Source: an uncultured Collinsella sp.
GTDB taxonomy: Bacteria > Actinomycetota > Coriobacteriia > Coriobacteriales > Coriobacteriaceae
DNA: 11,750 nucleotides
Assembly: GCA_900556285.1 (NCBI GenBank)
Contig: USOF01000016.1
Location: 1-11,750, forward strand
Reading direction: 5' to 3'
Shown: positions 1 through 6,441 of the stretch, piece by piece
Layout: every line of letters starts with the position of its first letter
Position numbering within the stretch: the first letter of the stretch is position 1
Translations under genes and position numbers: made by a program
The notes under the pieces: model-generated
The model's input: only the letters and a program-made list of their open reading frames with translations
Told to the model about the DNA's origin: nothing
Databases searched by the model: none

Positions 1-48
1 CGAGATGCTCAGGAGTCTCGTGGGCTCGGAGATGTGTATAAGAGACAG
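1..48 (+). other. Residual Illumina Nextera i7 adapter (artefact)
   Basis: This stretch is synthetic sequencing-library sequence, not genome. Bases 1-6 (CGAGAT) match the 3' end of the P7 primer. Bases 7-14 (GCTCAGGA) match the adapter-strand form of the Nextera index N704. Bases 15-48 match the 34-base Nextera read-2 adapter, whose last 19 bases (30-48) are the Tn5 mosaic end finishing in AGAGACAG. The order P7 tail, index, adapter, mosaic end is exactly that of a library molecule, so the genome insert starts at base 49. It should not be read as a Tn5 or IS50 end. The match is from memory of the adapter sequences. Confidence 0.97.
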
Positions 49-177
49 GTACAGCTTTTACGTGCCGCCACACGGAGCTTAGCTCAAGATTATTATCTAT
101 AACTCAAGCCACTAAAGCAAGCTACGCACGGGCATGGTCAAATTAAATTCAAACCTTGGTCATCAATCACATCTACC

Positions 178-196
178 GCGGGCCGATAACGCCCGC
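178..196. repeat. GC inverted repeat overlapping the -35 region
   Basis: GCGGGC (178-183) and GCCCGC (191-196) form a perfect 6-bp inverted repeat around a 7-base spacer. It ends 14 bases before the TATAAT at 211 and covers the place where a -35 box should be, so it could be an operator. It could instead be a short hairpin from an upstream transcript. No T-run follows, so it is not a convincing intrinsic terminator. Confidence 0.4.
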
Positions 197-247
197 CTCA
201 TGTGCTGCGATATAATCAATCTCACTAGATGCCAAATCAGCAAGCCG

Positions 248-253
248 AAGGAG
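248..253 (+). promoter_or_regulatory. Ribosome binding site fixing the GTG start at 259
   Basis: AAGGAG is followed by a 5-base spacer and GTG. The in-frame ATG at 229 has no purine-rich sequence upstream and would add ten residues that the family does not have, as I recall it beginning near an LTIxxGDM motif. The GTG start is therefore preferred. Confidence 0.8.
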
Positions 254-258
254 CTGAC

Positions 259-708
259 GTGCTAACAATTCACTATGGTGATATGGAAAACGTTATCTAC
301 AACACGTCCGTTTACTTCGATAACGTATATTCGCCCCAGTGGTTTCAAGACTCCTTTGCCCAAAGGGTCATAAAATCCATCGACAAAGGCACCGTGGTAG
401 GCCCCAATGCAATCGATACCAAGATTCTAGGCATCATTCCTCCCGAGAAACTATCCAGCGGCACCAAAACGCTACTGCTTATGTACTTTATGCCGCAGAA
501 TATATATAACGCCTCAAATTGCGGTGATAATTGCGCCTACTGGATTCTGAGGATCGCCGCGCAAAAGGATCTAACAATCAATCTCTACCACATAATGGAT
601 TTTGGAAACGGCAAATTCACGGTAACCATTGCAAATACGGGCGATATAGTCCACACAATGTTTGACCTTGTCCCCATAGCTGGAAAATGCCTAAGGGAGA
701 ACTCCTGA
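259..708 (+). CDS. DUF4869-type protein, first gene of a two-gene operon
   Basis: A 149-residue soluble protein of unknown function, starting at GTG 259. An ATG at 229 would give 159 residues. The N-terminus LTIHYGDMENVIYN, the central NASNCGDNCAYWI (residues 84-96) and HIMDFGNGKF (111-120) agree with my recollection of the DUF4869 family, common in gut Clostridia. The clustered polar and aromatic residues N84, C88, D90, N91, C92, W95 and H111 look like a conserved surface or active site, but no enzymatic activity is established to my knowledge. There is no signal peptide or membrane segment. Its stop overlaps the start of the next gene (TGATG, 706-710), so the two products are probably made together and may interact. 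Codon use is AT-richer than that of the glycosyltransferase genes, suggesting transfer. The family assignment is from memory and was not searched. Confidence 0.8.
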   Translation: MLTIHYGDMENVIYNTSVYFDNVYSPQWFQDSFAQRVIKSIDKGTVVGPNAIDTKILGIIPPEKLSSGTKTLLLMYFMPQNIYNASNCGDNCAYWILRIAAQKDLTINLYHIMDFGNGKFTVTIANTGDIVHTMFDLVPIAGKCLRENS

Positions 709-1685
709 TGCGCGGATCATACAAGGTAATTATTCAAAATAACCGGGTTCAGTTTAAACTGACCATCAATAGAAATCTGACCATCATCCAAGGTAACAGT
801 GCTACAGGCAAGACAACTCTGCTTGATATGGTGGCAGCTCACGAAGAGCTTGGGGCACAAAGCGGCGTAACAGTAAGTTGCAAAGTGCCCTGTAAAACAA
901 TATCTGGAAAATATTGGCGTAGAGATCTCCAAGAGATTTCCAGCAGTATTGTTTTTATTGATGAGGGCAATACTTTTGTTCGATCAAGAGAATTTGCCCA
1001 TGAAGCAAAGCGTAGCTCAAACTACTACGTAATTGTCGCCAGAGAGTCACTGCGTCAACTGCCCTATAGCGTTGATGAAATCTACGGTCTTAAGAACACC
1101 AACCGAACCACAACGAAGTATCCCGTTTACTCTCGTGTCTACACCTCTACATATCGTATTTACGGTGATACTGATTTTAGAGGCGAGAGGCCCGAGCTTG
1201 TCATTGTCGAGGACACAAATTCGGGCTACGAATTCTTCAGTTTGCTATGCAAAAAGAGCAGCATTAAATGCATCAGCGCGGGAGGCAAATCAAATATTTG
1301 CAACTGCATTATGGACGCACCGGAAAACGACATCCTCGTGATTGCCGACGGTGCCGCCTTTGGACCAGAAATTGCGGAAGCAGCTGCTCTATTGCGCCGA
1401 AAGAACATCAAGCTATTCCTACCGGAATCGTTTGAATGGCTCGTGTTGAAGTCGGGATTATTCAACAGCAAACACATTAAGGACATGCTGCTTAACCCCG
1501 CTGAACATATCGAAAGCTCAAAGTTCTTTAGCTGGGAGAGGTTCTTTACTGCAGAACTCATCGAATGCTCACGAGACACACGTTTTCGATATGACAAGAG
1601 CTGCATGAACGAGGAGTACTTGAACCCCACCGCCCTTGCAGCTCTTGAGGATACTTTGCCGGAACTTGGCATTACTTCGCACTAA
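708..1685 (+). CDS. P-loop ATPase with Toprim-like C-terminal region
   Basis: A 325-residue protein starting at ATG 708, which overlaps the stop of the DUF4869 gene and sits 7-8 bases after AAGGGAGA. An in-frame ATG at 687 lacks this spacing and would create a longer overlap. Residues 25-37 (TIIQGNSATGKTT) are a Walker A motif and 81-87 (IVFIDEG) a Walker B. No ABC signature is obvious, and the ATPase core is short. From about residue 163, ELVIVEDTNSGYEFF supplies the conserved acidic turn of a Toprim-like fold. ILVIADGAAFG (209-219) stands where DxD is expected but keeps only one Asp. The layout recalls a reduced OLD-type nuclease (ATPase plus Toprim). I recall close homologues next to DUF4869 genes in Lachnospiraceae, some under the doubtful label 'translation repressor RelE'; nothing here resembles the RelE toxin. 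A role in nucleic-acid sensing or defence is inference. The 3' end overlaps the convergent glycosyltransferase gene by 4 bases. Confidence 0.8.
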   Translation: MRGSYKVIIQNNRVQFKLTINRNLTIIQGNSATGKTTLLDMVAAHEELGAQSGVTVSCKVPCKTISGKYWRRDLQEISSSIVFIDEGNTFVRSREFAHEAKRSSNYYVIVARESLRQLPYSVDEIYGLKNTNRTTTKYPVYSRVYTSTYRIYGDTDFRGERPELVIVEDTNSGYEFFSLLCKKSSIKCISAGGKSNICNCIMDAPENDILVIADGAAFGPEIAEAAALLRRKNIKLFLPESFEWLVLKSGLFNSKHIKDMLLNPAEHIESSKFFSWERFFTAELIECSRDTRFRYDKSCMNEEYLNPTALAALEDTLPELGITSH

Positions 1686-4168
1686 AACGAGAAGTACTCA
1701 CTGTCGGAGGATAGGTTCGGTCCGAGCCACGGGTCACCATCGAGGAAGAGCTCCGGCCAGCGTTGCATGAACAGAGCTTGCTCGCGTTTCCAGCGGCGCA
1801 GCTTTTCCTCGTTAGCCTCTTCCCTGCCGCGCGAGGTGAACTCGTAGTGGTACAGCTCGGCATAGGGCGTAAAGATGGTGCGGTAGCCCGCCTCCCACAC
1901 GCGCAGGCAAAAGTCTGCGTCGTTAAAGCCGACGGCGAATTCCTCGTTGTAGCCCCCGACCTGCTCAAATACGTCACGTCGCACCATCTGGCAGGCGCCC
2001 GTTACGGCGCTAAAGTTGCCCGGACGCACAGCACGGGCAAGATAGCCCTCGCGCTTTGCCGAGAAGTCTTGGTTGGCATGGGCAAGTGCGCCGCGCACAC
2101 CGACCAAAATGCCAGCGTGCTGCACCAGGTGGTCGGCAAAATAGAGCTTGGCACCCACCACGCCCGCATCGGGACGTTGCAGACAACCCATCATCTCTTC
2201 GATAAAGTCGGGGCTAATGACCTCGGTATCGTTGTTGAGCAGCAGCAGGTAGTCGCCCTTGGCGTGCTCCACACCAAAATTGATGATCTGAGAGTAATTA
2301 AACTCGCCCGGCCAGTACGCAACGCGCGCGATGCCCTTGCCTTCTGATGCTGAAGCCACGCGCTCTGACAGGGTTTCGTAATACGCAAACGTCTCCGGGG
2401 CTTCGCTGTTGTTCTCCACCAAGACGATCTCGTAGTTGGTATACGTGGCCTTCTGGGCGATCGACATCACACAGGCGTCAAGCGTCTCAATGTGATCCTT
2501 GGTGGGAATCACAATGCTCACCAGCGGCGCAGGCTCCGGCAGCGCAAAGCGCATGCGGTAGACAAACGGCGTCTCGGTCTCCTCGACCGTTCCGCAAATG
2601 CCCAGCGCGTTAAAGTGGCGCTGCAGCGCAAGACGACCGGCTTCAATAGCATACGGCTTGCTATCGGCAGAGCCATCGGCGGTCGACCCCGGATGAACGC
2701 GCCAGTGATACAGCACGTGCGCAACATGTTCAAACCGCGCGCCCGCCGCAAGGCAGCGGAGCGTCAGGTCGTAGTCCTGGGCACCCGCAACGTCTTCTGG
2801 GGACGTGCCGATACGATCGATAAGCGCCTTCTCCACCATCAGGAAATGCGTCACGCAGTTATGGCTATAGAGCAAGTCTACATTGAGCTTGGTCTTAAAG
2901 ACCGGCTGGCCCCACTCCCCCGTTTTCTGAAACATGTCCTCGTCGCAGAACAGGACCTGGGGACGCTCGCCCTCGGCAGCATTGTTCAGCGCGGCAACAT
3001 AGTGGAACAACGCGTCCGGCTCCAGAATGTCATCGTGGTCCAAGAACGCGATGTAGTCGCCCATCGCTTGCTCAATACCCGCGTTGGTGTTGACCACAAT
3101 GCCGCCGTTGCCGGGCAGCCCAAAGCGACGAACGCGCTCGTCGTGGGCGCCTGCCGCAAGGTCGGCAACCGCATCCCATTCAGGTGAGGCATCCATAAGG
3201 AGCAATTCCCAGTTGTCATAGCTCTGGGCTAGCACCGAGTCCAGCAGCTCGCGCAGGTAGACTCGATCGGTCTTGTAGCACGGCACCACAATGCTCACGA
3301 GCGGCCTATAGGCAAAGGCCGCCGAAGCGACACGCTGGCACGCCAAATCGCCCGGCTTTGCGCGATGCTGCTCAAACCAACGTCGATAAGCTGCGTCGTC
3401 TGCACGCGCGTCCTTCATACGGTTCCAGCTGTCGTCGACCATGCCGTTGTACAGGCGACCATCCATGGCGCAAAACCCGCTCTGGATCTGCTCTGTGGGA
3501 TCGCTCACAATCGCGACAAAATCTCGTATATCCTGAGGCATCTCAACGCTCAGAAACGTTTTATTGACGCGGCATCCGTCCTGCTGCGGCACATCGACCT
3601 GCGACTCAAACACATGCACGGTGACATCGATGGCATTCATATGCGTATCGGAGATCTGGAACTCGGGTGCGCACTGGGGGTCTCCCGCCCAGGTAACCTC
3701 ATAGCGCCACACCGCGCCGGAGTCTGCCGGCAAATAGCGAATGGCATCGATCTCGTAGCGACCGCAGCATTCGCCACGCTGCGCATCGCGGATAAGCGCG
3801 CACAGCGCAGGCTTTGCTTTGTAGTTAATCTTGGATTCCAGCTTGGCCACGCGGCTATCGAGGCGAATAGAGCCCAACCTTTGACCACCGGATGCAAAAA
3901 CGACATCCATCGACGAGCCATCCAAAAACGGAAGCACCAAGACGGCGAGCTCGCGCTCGTAACCGGAAACGGAAGGGCAAAGCGCCAGCACACGGCCATG
4001 ATCGACCGGGAGCACCAGCGACGGCACACGAGAACCGCTCGTCGTCGCATGGACAAACGCTTGAGAACCCTCCCGCTCAATAAGCGCGGCGACATCCTGA
4101 CCGGCAAAACGAAGCAGCACAAACAGACGGCCCTGGCTGCGGCAAAGTGCCAAACGTTTGATACTCAT
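1682..4168 (-). CDS. Two-domain family 2 glycosyltransferase (828 aa)
   Basis: Last gene of the minus-strand operon. Residues 1 to about 285 form a beta-rich accessory region without clear motifs. The first GT-A domain (about 289-490) opens with PLVSIVVPCYKTD, has the metal-binding FLDHDD (375-380), and continues with QDYDLTLR (464-471) and YHWR (487-490). The second domain (about 548-775) opens with PLVSIVIPTKDH, has LLNNDTEVISP (643-653), QHAGI (683-687) and GFNDADFCLRVWEAGYR (747-763). This is the layout of large bifunctional rhamnosyl- or other sugar transferases of O-antigen and cell-wall polysaccharide clusters. It probably adds two sugars to a lipid-linked chain at the inner membrane face, but sugar specificity cannot be read. 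The start ATG abuts the TAG of the preceding gene (TAGATG), with only a weak GAGAAG ahead, so translation probably depends on re-initiation. No membrane helix was seen. Confidence 0.93.
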   Translation of the reverse strand: MSIKRLALCRSQGRLFVLLRFAGQDVAALIEREGSQAFVHATTSGSRVPSLVLPVDHGRVLALCPSVSGYERELAVLVLPFLDGSSMDVVFASGGQRLGSIRLDSRVAKLESKINYKAKPALCALIRDAQRGECCGRYEIDAIRYLPADSGAVWRYEVTWAGDPQCAPEFQISDTHMNAIDVTVHVFESQVDVPQQDGCRVNKTFLSVEMPQDIRDFVAIVSDPTEQIQSGFCAMDGRLYNGMVDDSWNRMKDARADDAAYRRWFEQHRAKPGDLACQRVASAAFAYRPLVSIVVPCYKTDRVYLRELLDSVLAQSYDNWELLLMDASPEWDAVADLAAGAHDERVRRFGLPGNGGIVVNTNAGIEQAMGDYIAFLDHDDILEPDALFHYVAALNNAAEGERPQVLFCDEDMFQKTGEWGQPVFKTKLNVDLLYSHNCVTHFLMVEKALIDRIGTSPEDVAGAQDYDLTLRCLAAGARFEHVAHVLYHWRVHPGSTADGSADSKPYAIEAGRLALQRHFNALGICGTVEETETPFVYRMRFALPEPAPLVSIVIPTKDHIETLDACVMSIAQKATYTNYEIVLVENNSEAPETFAYYETLSERVASASEGKGIARVAYWPGEFNYSQIINFGVEHAKGDYLLLLNNDTEVISPDFIEEMMGCLQRPDAGVVGAKLYFADHLVQHAGILVGVRGALAHANQDFSAKREGYLARAVRPGNFSAVTGACQMVRRDVFEQVGGYNEEFAVGFNDADFCLRVWEAGYRTIFTPYAELYHYEFTSRGREEANEEKLRRWKREQALFMQRWPELFLDGDPWLGPNLSSDSEYFSF

Positions 4169-5236
4169 CTACACTTCTCGCTTTCCCAGGGCGTTCGCTG
4201 CCATGCGTTTGCAGGCACCCAGGCGCCCAAACCTCAAGACGTCGTAATCGAACATGAGCTTTTTGCACAAACGAGCAGCAGGGGCCTTACCGATAAGTGC
4301 CGCGCGCACCATGGCGGCAACCGAAGGAGCACATTGTGCGAGCGCAGCATCGTTGTCCACGGCAGAACCGTTAAGCGCCGCGGCAACGGCAGCAAACACT
4401 TTGCCGCAGTCCGAACCCAGCAACCTCAGCGCATCGTACAGCACCAGATCACACAGGAAGTACGCCAGGTCATCAGCATGCTGTGCGTCGAGACCGTCGC
4501 GCTGCCAGTCAGCCAGCATAGCGGAGTAAATCTTCACGTGCTCCAGCAGACGTGTCTCGTCGTCGTAGCGCATGGTGTCCATGAGCGAACCCTTGCGAGC
4601 CACGCGATAGTCGTACAACTTGTTCGAGATAAGCGCGGTCTTGTGCGAACGACCGTACACGGCAAAGTCGAAGACCTGGTCCTCGCCATACTTAACGGTT
4701 TCGTCGAACACGATCCCGTTGCCCAGCAAGAAGTCGCGCTTGCAGGCGGTGCGCCATGCAAAGGGACGAGACGCTTCCTTAAACAGCAGGTCGGAGCTAT
4801 AGCCCTCAAACGACACATCGCGCGGGCTAAGCACATAGTTAAGCCACGGATACCCCGCCTCCAGCGGATACGGGTTCGCGCCAAAGGTCAACACGTCGCA
4901 GTCCTCGCGCTCAAAGGCATCGACGATCACGCGGCATGCATCGGGCGTAAAGCGGTCGTCGGAATCCAAGAACGCGACAATAGGCGCCGTGGACGCGGCG
5001 ATGCCTGCATTGCGCGCGCTCGACAGGCCCCCGTTCTCTTTATCGACCAACGTAAAGCGCGCGTCCTTTTCGCAATAGGCAGCCGCAATATCGCGCGAAC
5101 CGTCCGGCGAGCCATCGTTGACCAGCACGCCTTCCCAATCGGGCATGTCCTGCGCAAGCAGGGAGTCCAGGCACCAGGCCAGGCACTCCTCCACCTTATA
5201 GATGGGAACGACAACGGAAATCTTGGGGGTAGTCAT
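4169..5236 (-). CDS. Family 2 glycosyltransferase B2 (355 aa)
   Basis: GT-A enzyme transferring a sugar from a nucleotide donor. The N-terminal catalytic domain runs from KISVVVPIYKVEE through VLVNDGSPDGS (37-47) and ENGGLSSARNAG (67-78) to FLDSDDRFTPDA (89-100), where DSDD binds the metal-nucleotide. FAWRTACKRDFL (159-170) and KYGEDQVFDFAVY (182-194, likely base-bearing GED) follow. The alpha-helical C-terminal tail (about 215-355) is family-variable. The ATG at 5236 is chosen because AGGAG (5246-5250) sits 9 bases before it. A TTG at 5242 is in frame but only 3 bases from that site. The RBS overlaps the TAG stop of the upstream gene, which indicates coupling. It resembles gene B1 (6442-7482) in domain plan and motif spacing and is probably its paralogue. 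Confidence 0.92.
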   Translation of the reverse strand: MTTPKISVVVPIYKVEECLAWCLDSLLAQDMPDWEGVLVNDGSPDGSRDIAAAYCEKDARFTLVDKENGGLSSARNAGIAASTAPIVAFLDSDDRFTPDACRVIVDAFEREDCDVLTFGANPYPLEAGYPWLNYVLSPRDVSFEGYSSDLLFKEASRPFAWRTACKRDFLLGNGIVFDETVKYGEDQVFDFAVYGRSHKTALISNKLYDYRVARKGSLMDTMRYDDETRLLEHVKIYSAMLADWQRDGLDAQHADDLAYFLCDLVLYDALRLLGSDCGKVFAAVAAALNGSAVDNDAALAQCAPSVAAMVRAALIGKAPAARLCKKLMFDYDVLRFGRLGACKRMAANALGKREV

Positions 5237-5245
5237 AGCCAAGTG

Positions 5246-5250
5246 CTCCT
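5246..5250 (-). promoter_or_regulatory. RBS deciding ATG over TTG for gene B2
   Basis: AGGAG on the minus strand, overlapping the TAG stop (5249-5251) of the upstream gene. Spacing is 9 bases to the ATG at 5236 and only 3 to the TTG at 5242. Confidence 0.75.
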
Positions 5251-6367
5251 ACTGTGCGGCCGGCACGTCATCGGGATGCGGATTATCGCCGTAGGTGCGC
5301 TGATACGTCAGCACGCGCCAGACCAGCGGCAGGCCGCCAATCTTAAAGTAGTGCTTAAACGTATTGAGCTTGCCGGGCTTCTTAAAGTCAAAGCGCGAAT
5401 CGATATAAGCACGGGGCGACTTGACCATCAGGCGCAAGTCGGTCTCGCCGCGCGGATCGAACAGCGACAGATCAAAGCGACCGGCATCCCAATCGGCCTT
5501 GAGCTCGGGCGAAGCCTTCTCCCAAAACTGCTCGCGCAGCTCATCGACCAGACGCTCGTCATTCCAGCGATACGTATCGACCTTCATGCGCATTAAAATG
5601 CCCTGGAGCTGAACCTTGAGCTCGGGACGTTCATCCAAAAAGCGCTGCATCTCGGCGTATTCGTCGCACACGCAAAATACCTTGTTGGGCGAATTAACTG
5701 AGCTCTTCTCGTTGTCTTGGCGATAGCACAAAATGGGGTCCGCGATAAACGCTGCACGCTCGGCGCATGCCCAAACCTTAAAGTTAAAGCCTGCGTCCTG
5801 ATACGAGGCGCCCGGCGTGGGAAGGAACCGAATCTGATTGTCGTTGAGGAACTCGCGCCGATAGATGGCCGACCAAATGGAAGGTTTGCGGTAGAAGATG
5901 CCCGGGCGATCGACGGGGCGATACGCGGCGCCCGTCATATACTCGCCGATGATCCCAAACAGCTCACGGCGCTCGCTGGGCGTGGACCAATACAGATAAA
6001 AGTCGCCCTTTACCACATCGGCATGCTCAGCATCGGCCTTGGCGACCAGCTTTTGGAGCGAATCCTCAAACATAAAGTCGTCGGACTCAAGAATGCCCAC
6101 GTACTCACCGCGCGCCATCTCCAGACCGCGGTTCATCGAGTCGCCGTAGCCGCTGTTGGCTTTGTCGATCATCTTTACACGGGGGTCGCGCTCCATGTAC
6201 TCGCGGATGATATCCGGCGAGCTATCGGTGGAACCGTCATTGATACAGATGATCTCGATGTCCTTGAGCGTCTGCGCCACGGCGGAATCGAGGCACTCGC
6301 GCAGATAGCGCTCGACATTGCAAATGGGGACAAGCAGCGAAACTTTAGGGGTATCAGAGTTCTGCAA
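5249..6367 (-). CDS. Family 2 glycosyltransferase A2 (372 aa)
   Basis: GT-A glycosyltransferase beginning at a TTG codon. The conserved fold starts at once (PKVSLLVPICNVERYL), and a full AGGAGG lies 5 bases upstream, so no other start is sensible. Motifs: IICINDGSTDSSP (39-51), ANSGYGDSMNRG (70-81), and GILESDDFM (91-99) with ESDD in the metal-binding place. Then KPSIWSAIYRREFL (161-174), FLPTPGASYQDAGFNFKV (181-198) and YRQDNEKSSVNS (215-226). The last two motifs, shared with A1, probably shape the acceptor site. The helical C-terminus (about 240-372) ends in a polar tail. Residues 21-99 match A1 at 72 of 79 positions by eye, so A1 and A2 are duplicates. It follows B1 after a 74-base gap, the largest in the operon. 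The sugar is unknown. Confidence 0.92.
   Translation of the reverse strand: MQNSDTPKVSLLVPICNVERYLRECLDSAVAQTLKDIEIICINDGSTDSSPDIIREYMERDPRVKMIDKANSGYGDSMNRGLEMARGEYVGILESDDFMFEDSLQKLVAKADAEHADVVKGDFYLYWSTPSERRELFGIIGEYMTGAAYRPVDRPGIFYRKPSIWSAIYRREFLNDNQIRFLPTPGASYQDAGFNFKVWACAERAAFIADPILCYRQDNEKSSVNSPNKVFCVCDEYAEMQRFLDERPELKVQLQGILMRMKVDTYRWNDERLVDELREQFWEKASPELKADWDAGRFDLSLFDPRGETDLRLMVKSPRAYIDSRFDFKKPGKLNTFKHYFKIGGLPLVWRVLTYQRTYGDNPHPDDVPAAQ
6130..6160. repeat. 31-base direct repeat, copy 1 (in gene A2)
   Basis: This stretch is identical to 8349-8379 in gene A1, 2219 bases away. It encodes part of the KANSGYGDSMN segment. After one mismatch (6161), a further 14 bases match. The repeat reflects duplication of the A-B gene pair and is a possible site of homologous recombination. 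Confidence 0.9.
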
Positions 6368-6372
6368 GAGAA

Positions 6373-6378
6373 CCTCCT
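6373..6378 (-). promoter_or_regulatory. Strong RBS for the TTG start of gene A2
   Basis: AGGAGG on the minus strand, 5 bases before TTG (6367-6365). It is the best Shine-Dalgarno match seen in the operon and the main support for the non-ATG start. Confidence 0.8.
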
Positions 6379-6399
6379 GTTGAATAGCGTGTAACAGGG
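6375..6399 (-). promoter_or_regulatory. Hairpin that could mask the RBS of gene A2
   Basis: On the transcript, CCTGTT (complement of 6393-6398) can pair with AACAGG (complement of 6376-6381) around an 11-base loop, with one extra G-U pair. The 3' arm takes in half of the AGGAGG at 6373-6378. An A7 tract lies just 5' of it. It could lower translation of A2 relative to B1, or be an RNA-processing site. On the plus strand the same bases look like a terminator (stem then T7, 6400-6406), but no plus-strand gene ends here. The stem is short and evidence is limited. Confidence 0.4.
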
Positions 6400-6441
6400 T
6401 TTTTTTAGCAGCCGGGTTGCGGCGGGCGGCAGCGCTTGGAA

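Larger units (their letters stand above)
49..258 (+). promoter_or_regulatory. AT-rich 5' region with candidate promoter of the DUF4869 operon
   Basis: No gene is visible in these 210 bases. A perfect TATAAT lies at 211-216. Its expected -35 position (about 188-194) has no good TTGACA match, so the promoter is weak or activator-dependent, or the hexamer is chance. A start of transcription near 222 would give a leader of about 36 bases before the GTG at 259, and would leave only about 7 bases before the upstream ATG at 229, which supports the GTG start. The sequence is AT-richer than the glycosyltransferase genes and matches the composition of the operon it precedes. Confidence 0.5.

Noticed and set aside
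30..48. Tn5/IS50-like mosaic end suggesting a transposon boundary
   Set aside because: It is embedded in the full Nextera adapter with index, so it comes from library preparation.
717..932. Minus-strand frame opposite the ATPase gene
   Set aside because: Antisense to the Walker A coding region, without RBS or recognisable motifs.
1660..1676. Weak stem TGCC-GGAACTT-GGCA near the convergent stops as a terminator
   Set aside because: Only 4 bp, inside coding sequence and not followed by a T-run.
3365..5596. Very long plus-strand open frame (743 codons) antisense to three glycosyltransferase genes
   Set aside because: It crosses three well-supported minus-strand genes, shows no domain motifs and has a low-complexity Arg/His/Gln/Ala composition typical of antisense frames in GC-rich DNA.
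5717..6394. Plus-strand open frame of 225 codons opposite gene A2, with similar ones at 6772-7332 and 8107-8622
   Set aside because: They mirror the conserved codons of the GT2 genes; their similarity to each other comes from the paralogy of the sense genes.
6375..6406. Intrinsic terminator on the plus strand (stem plus T7)
   Set aside because: No plus-strand gene is transcribed into this place; the structure is more meaningful on the minus-strand transcript.
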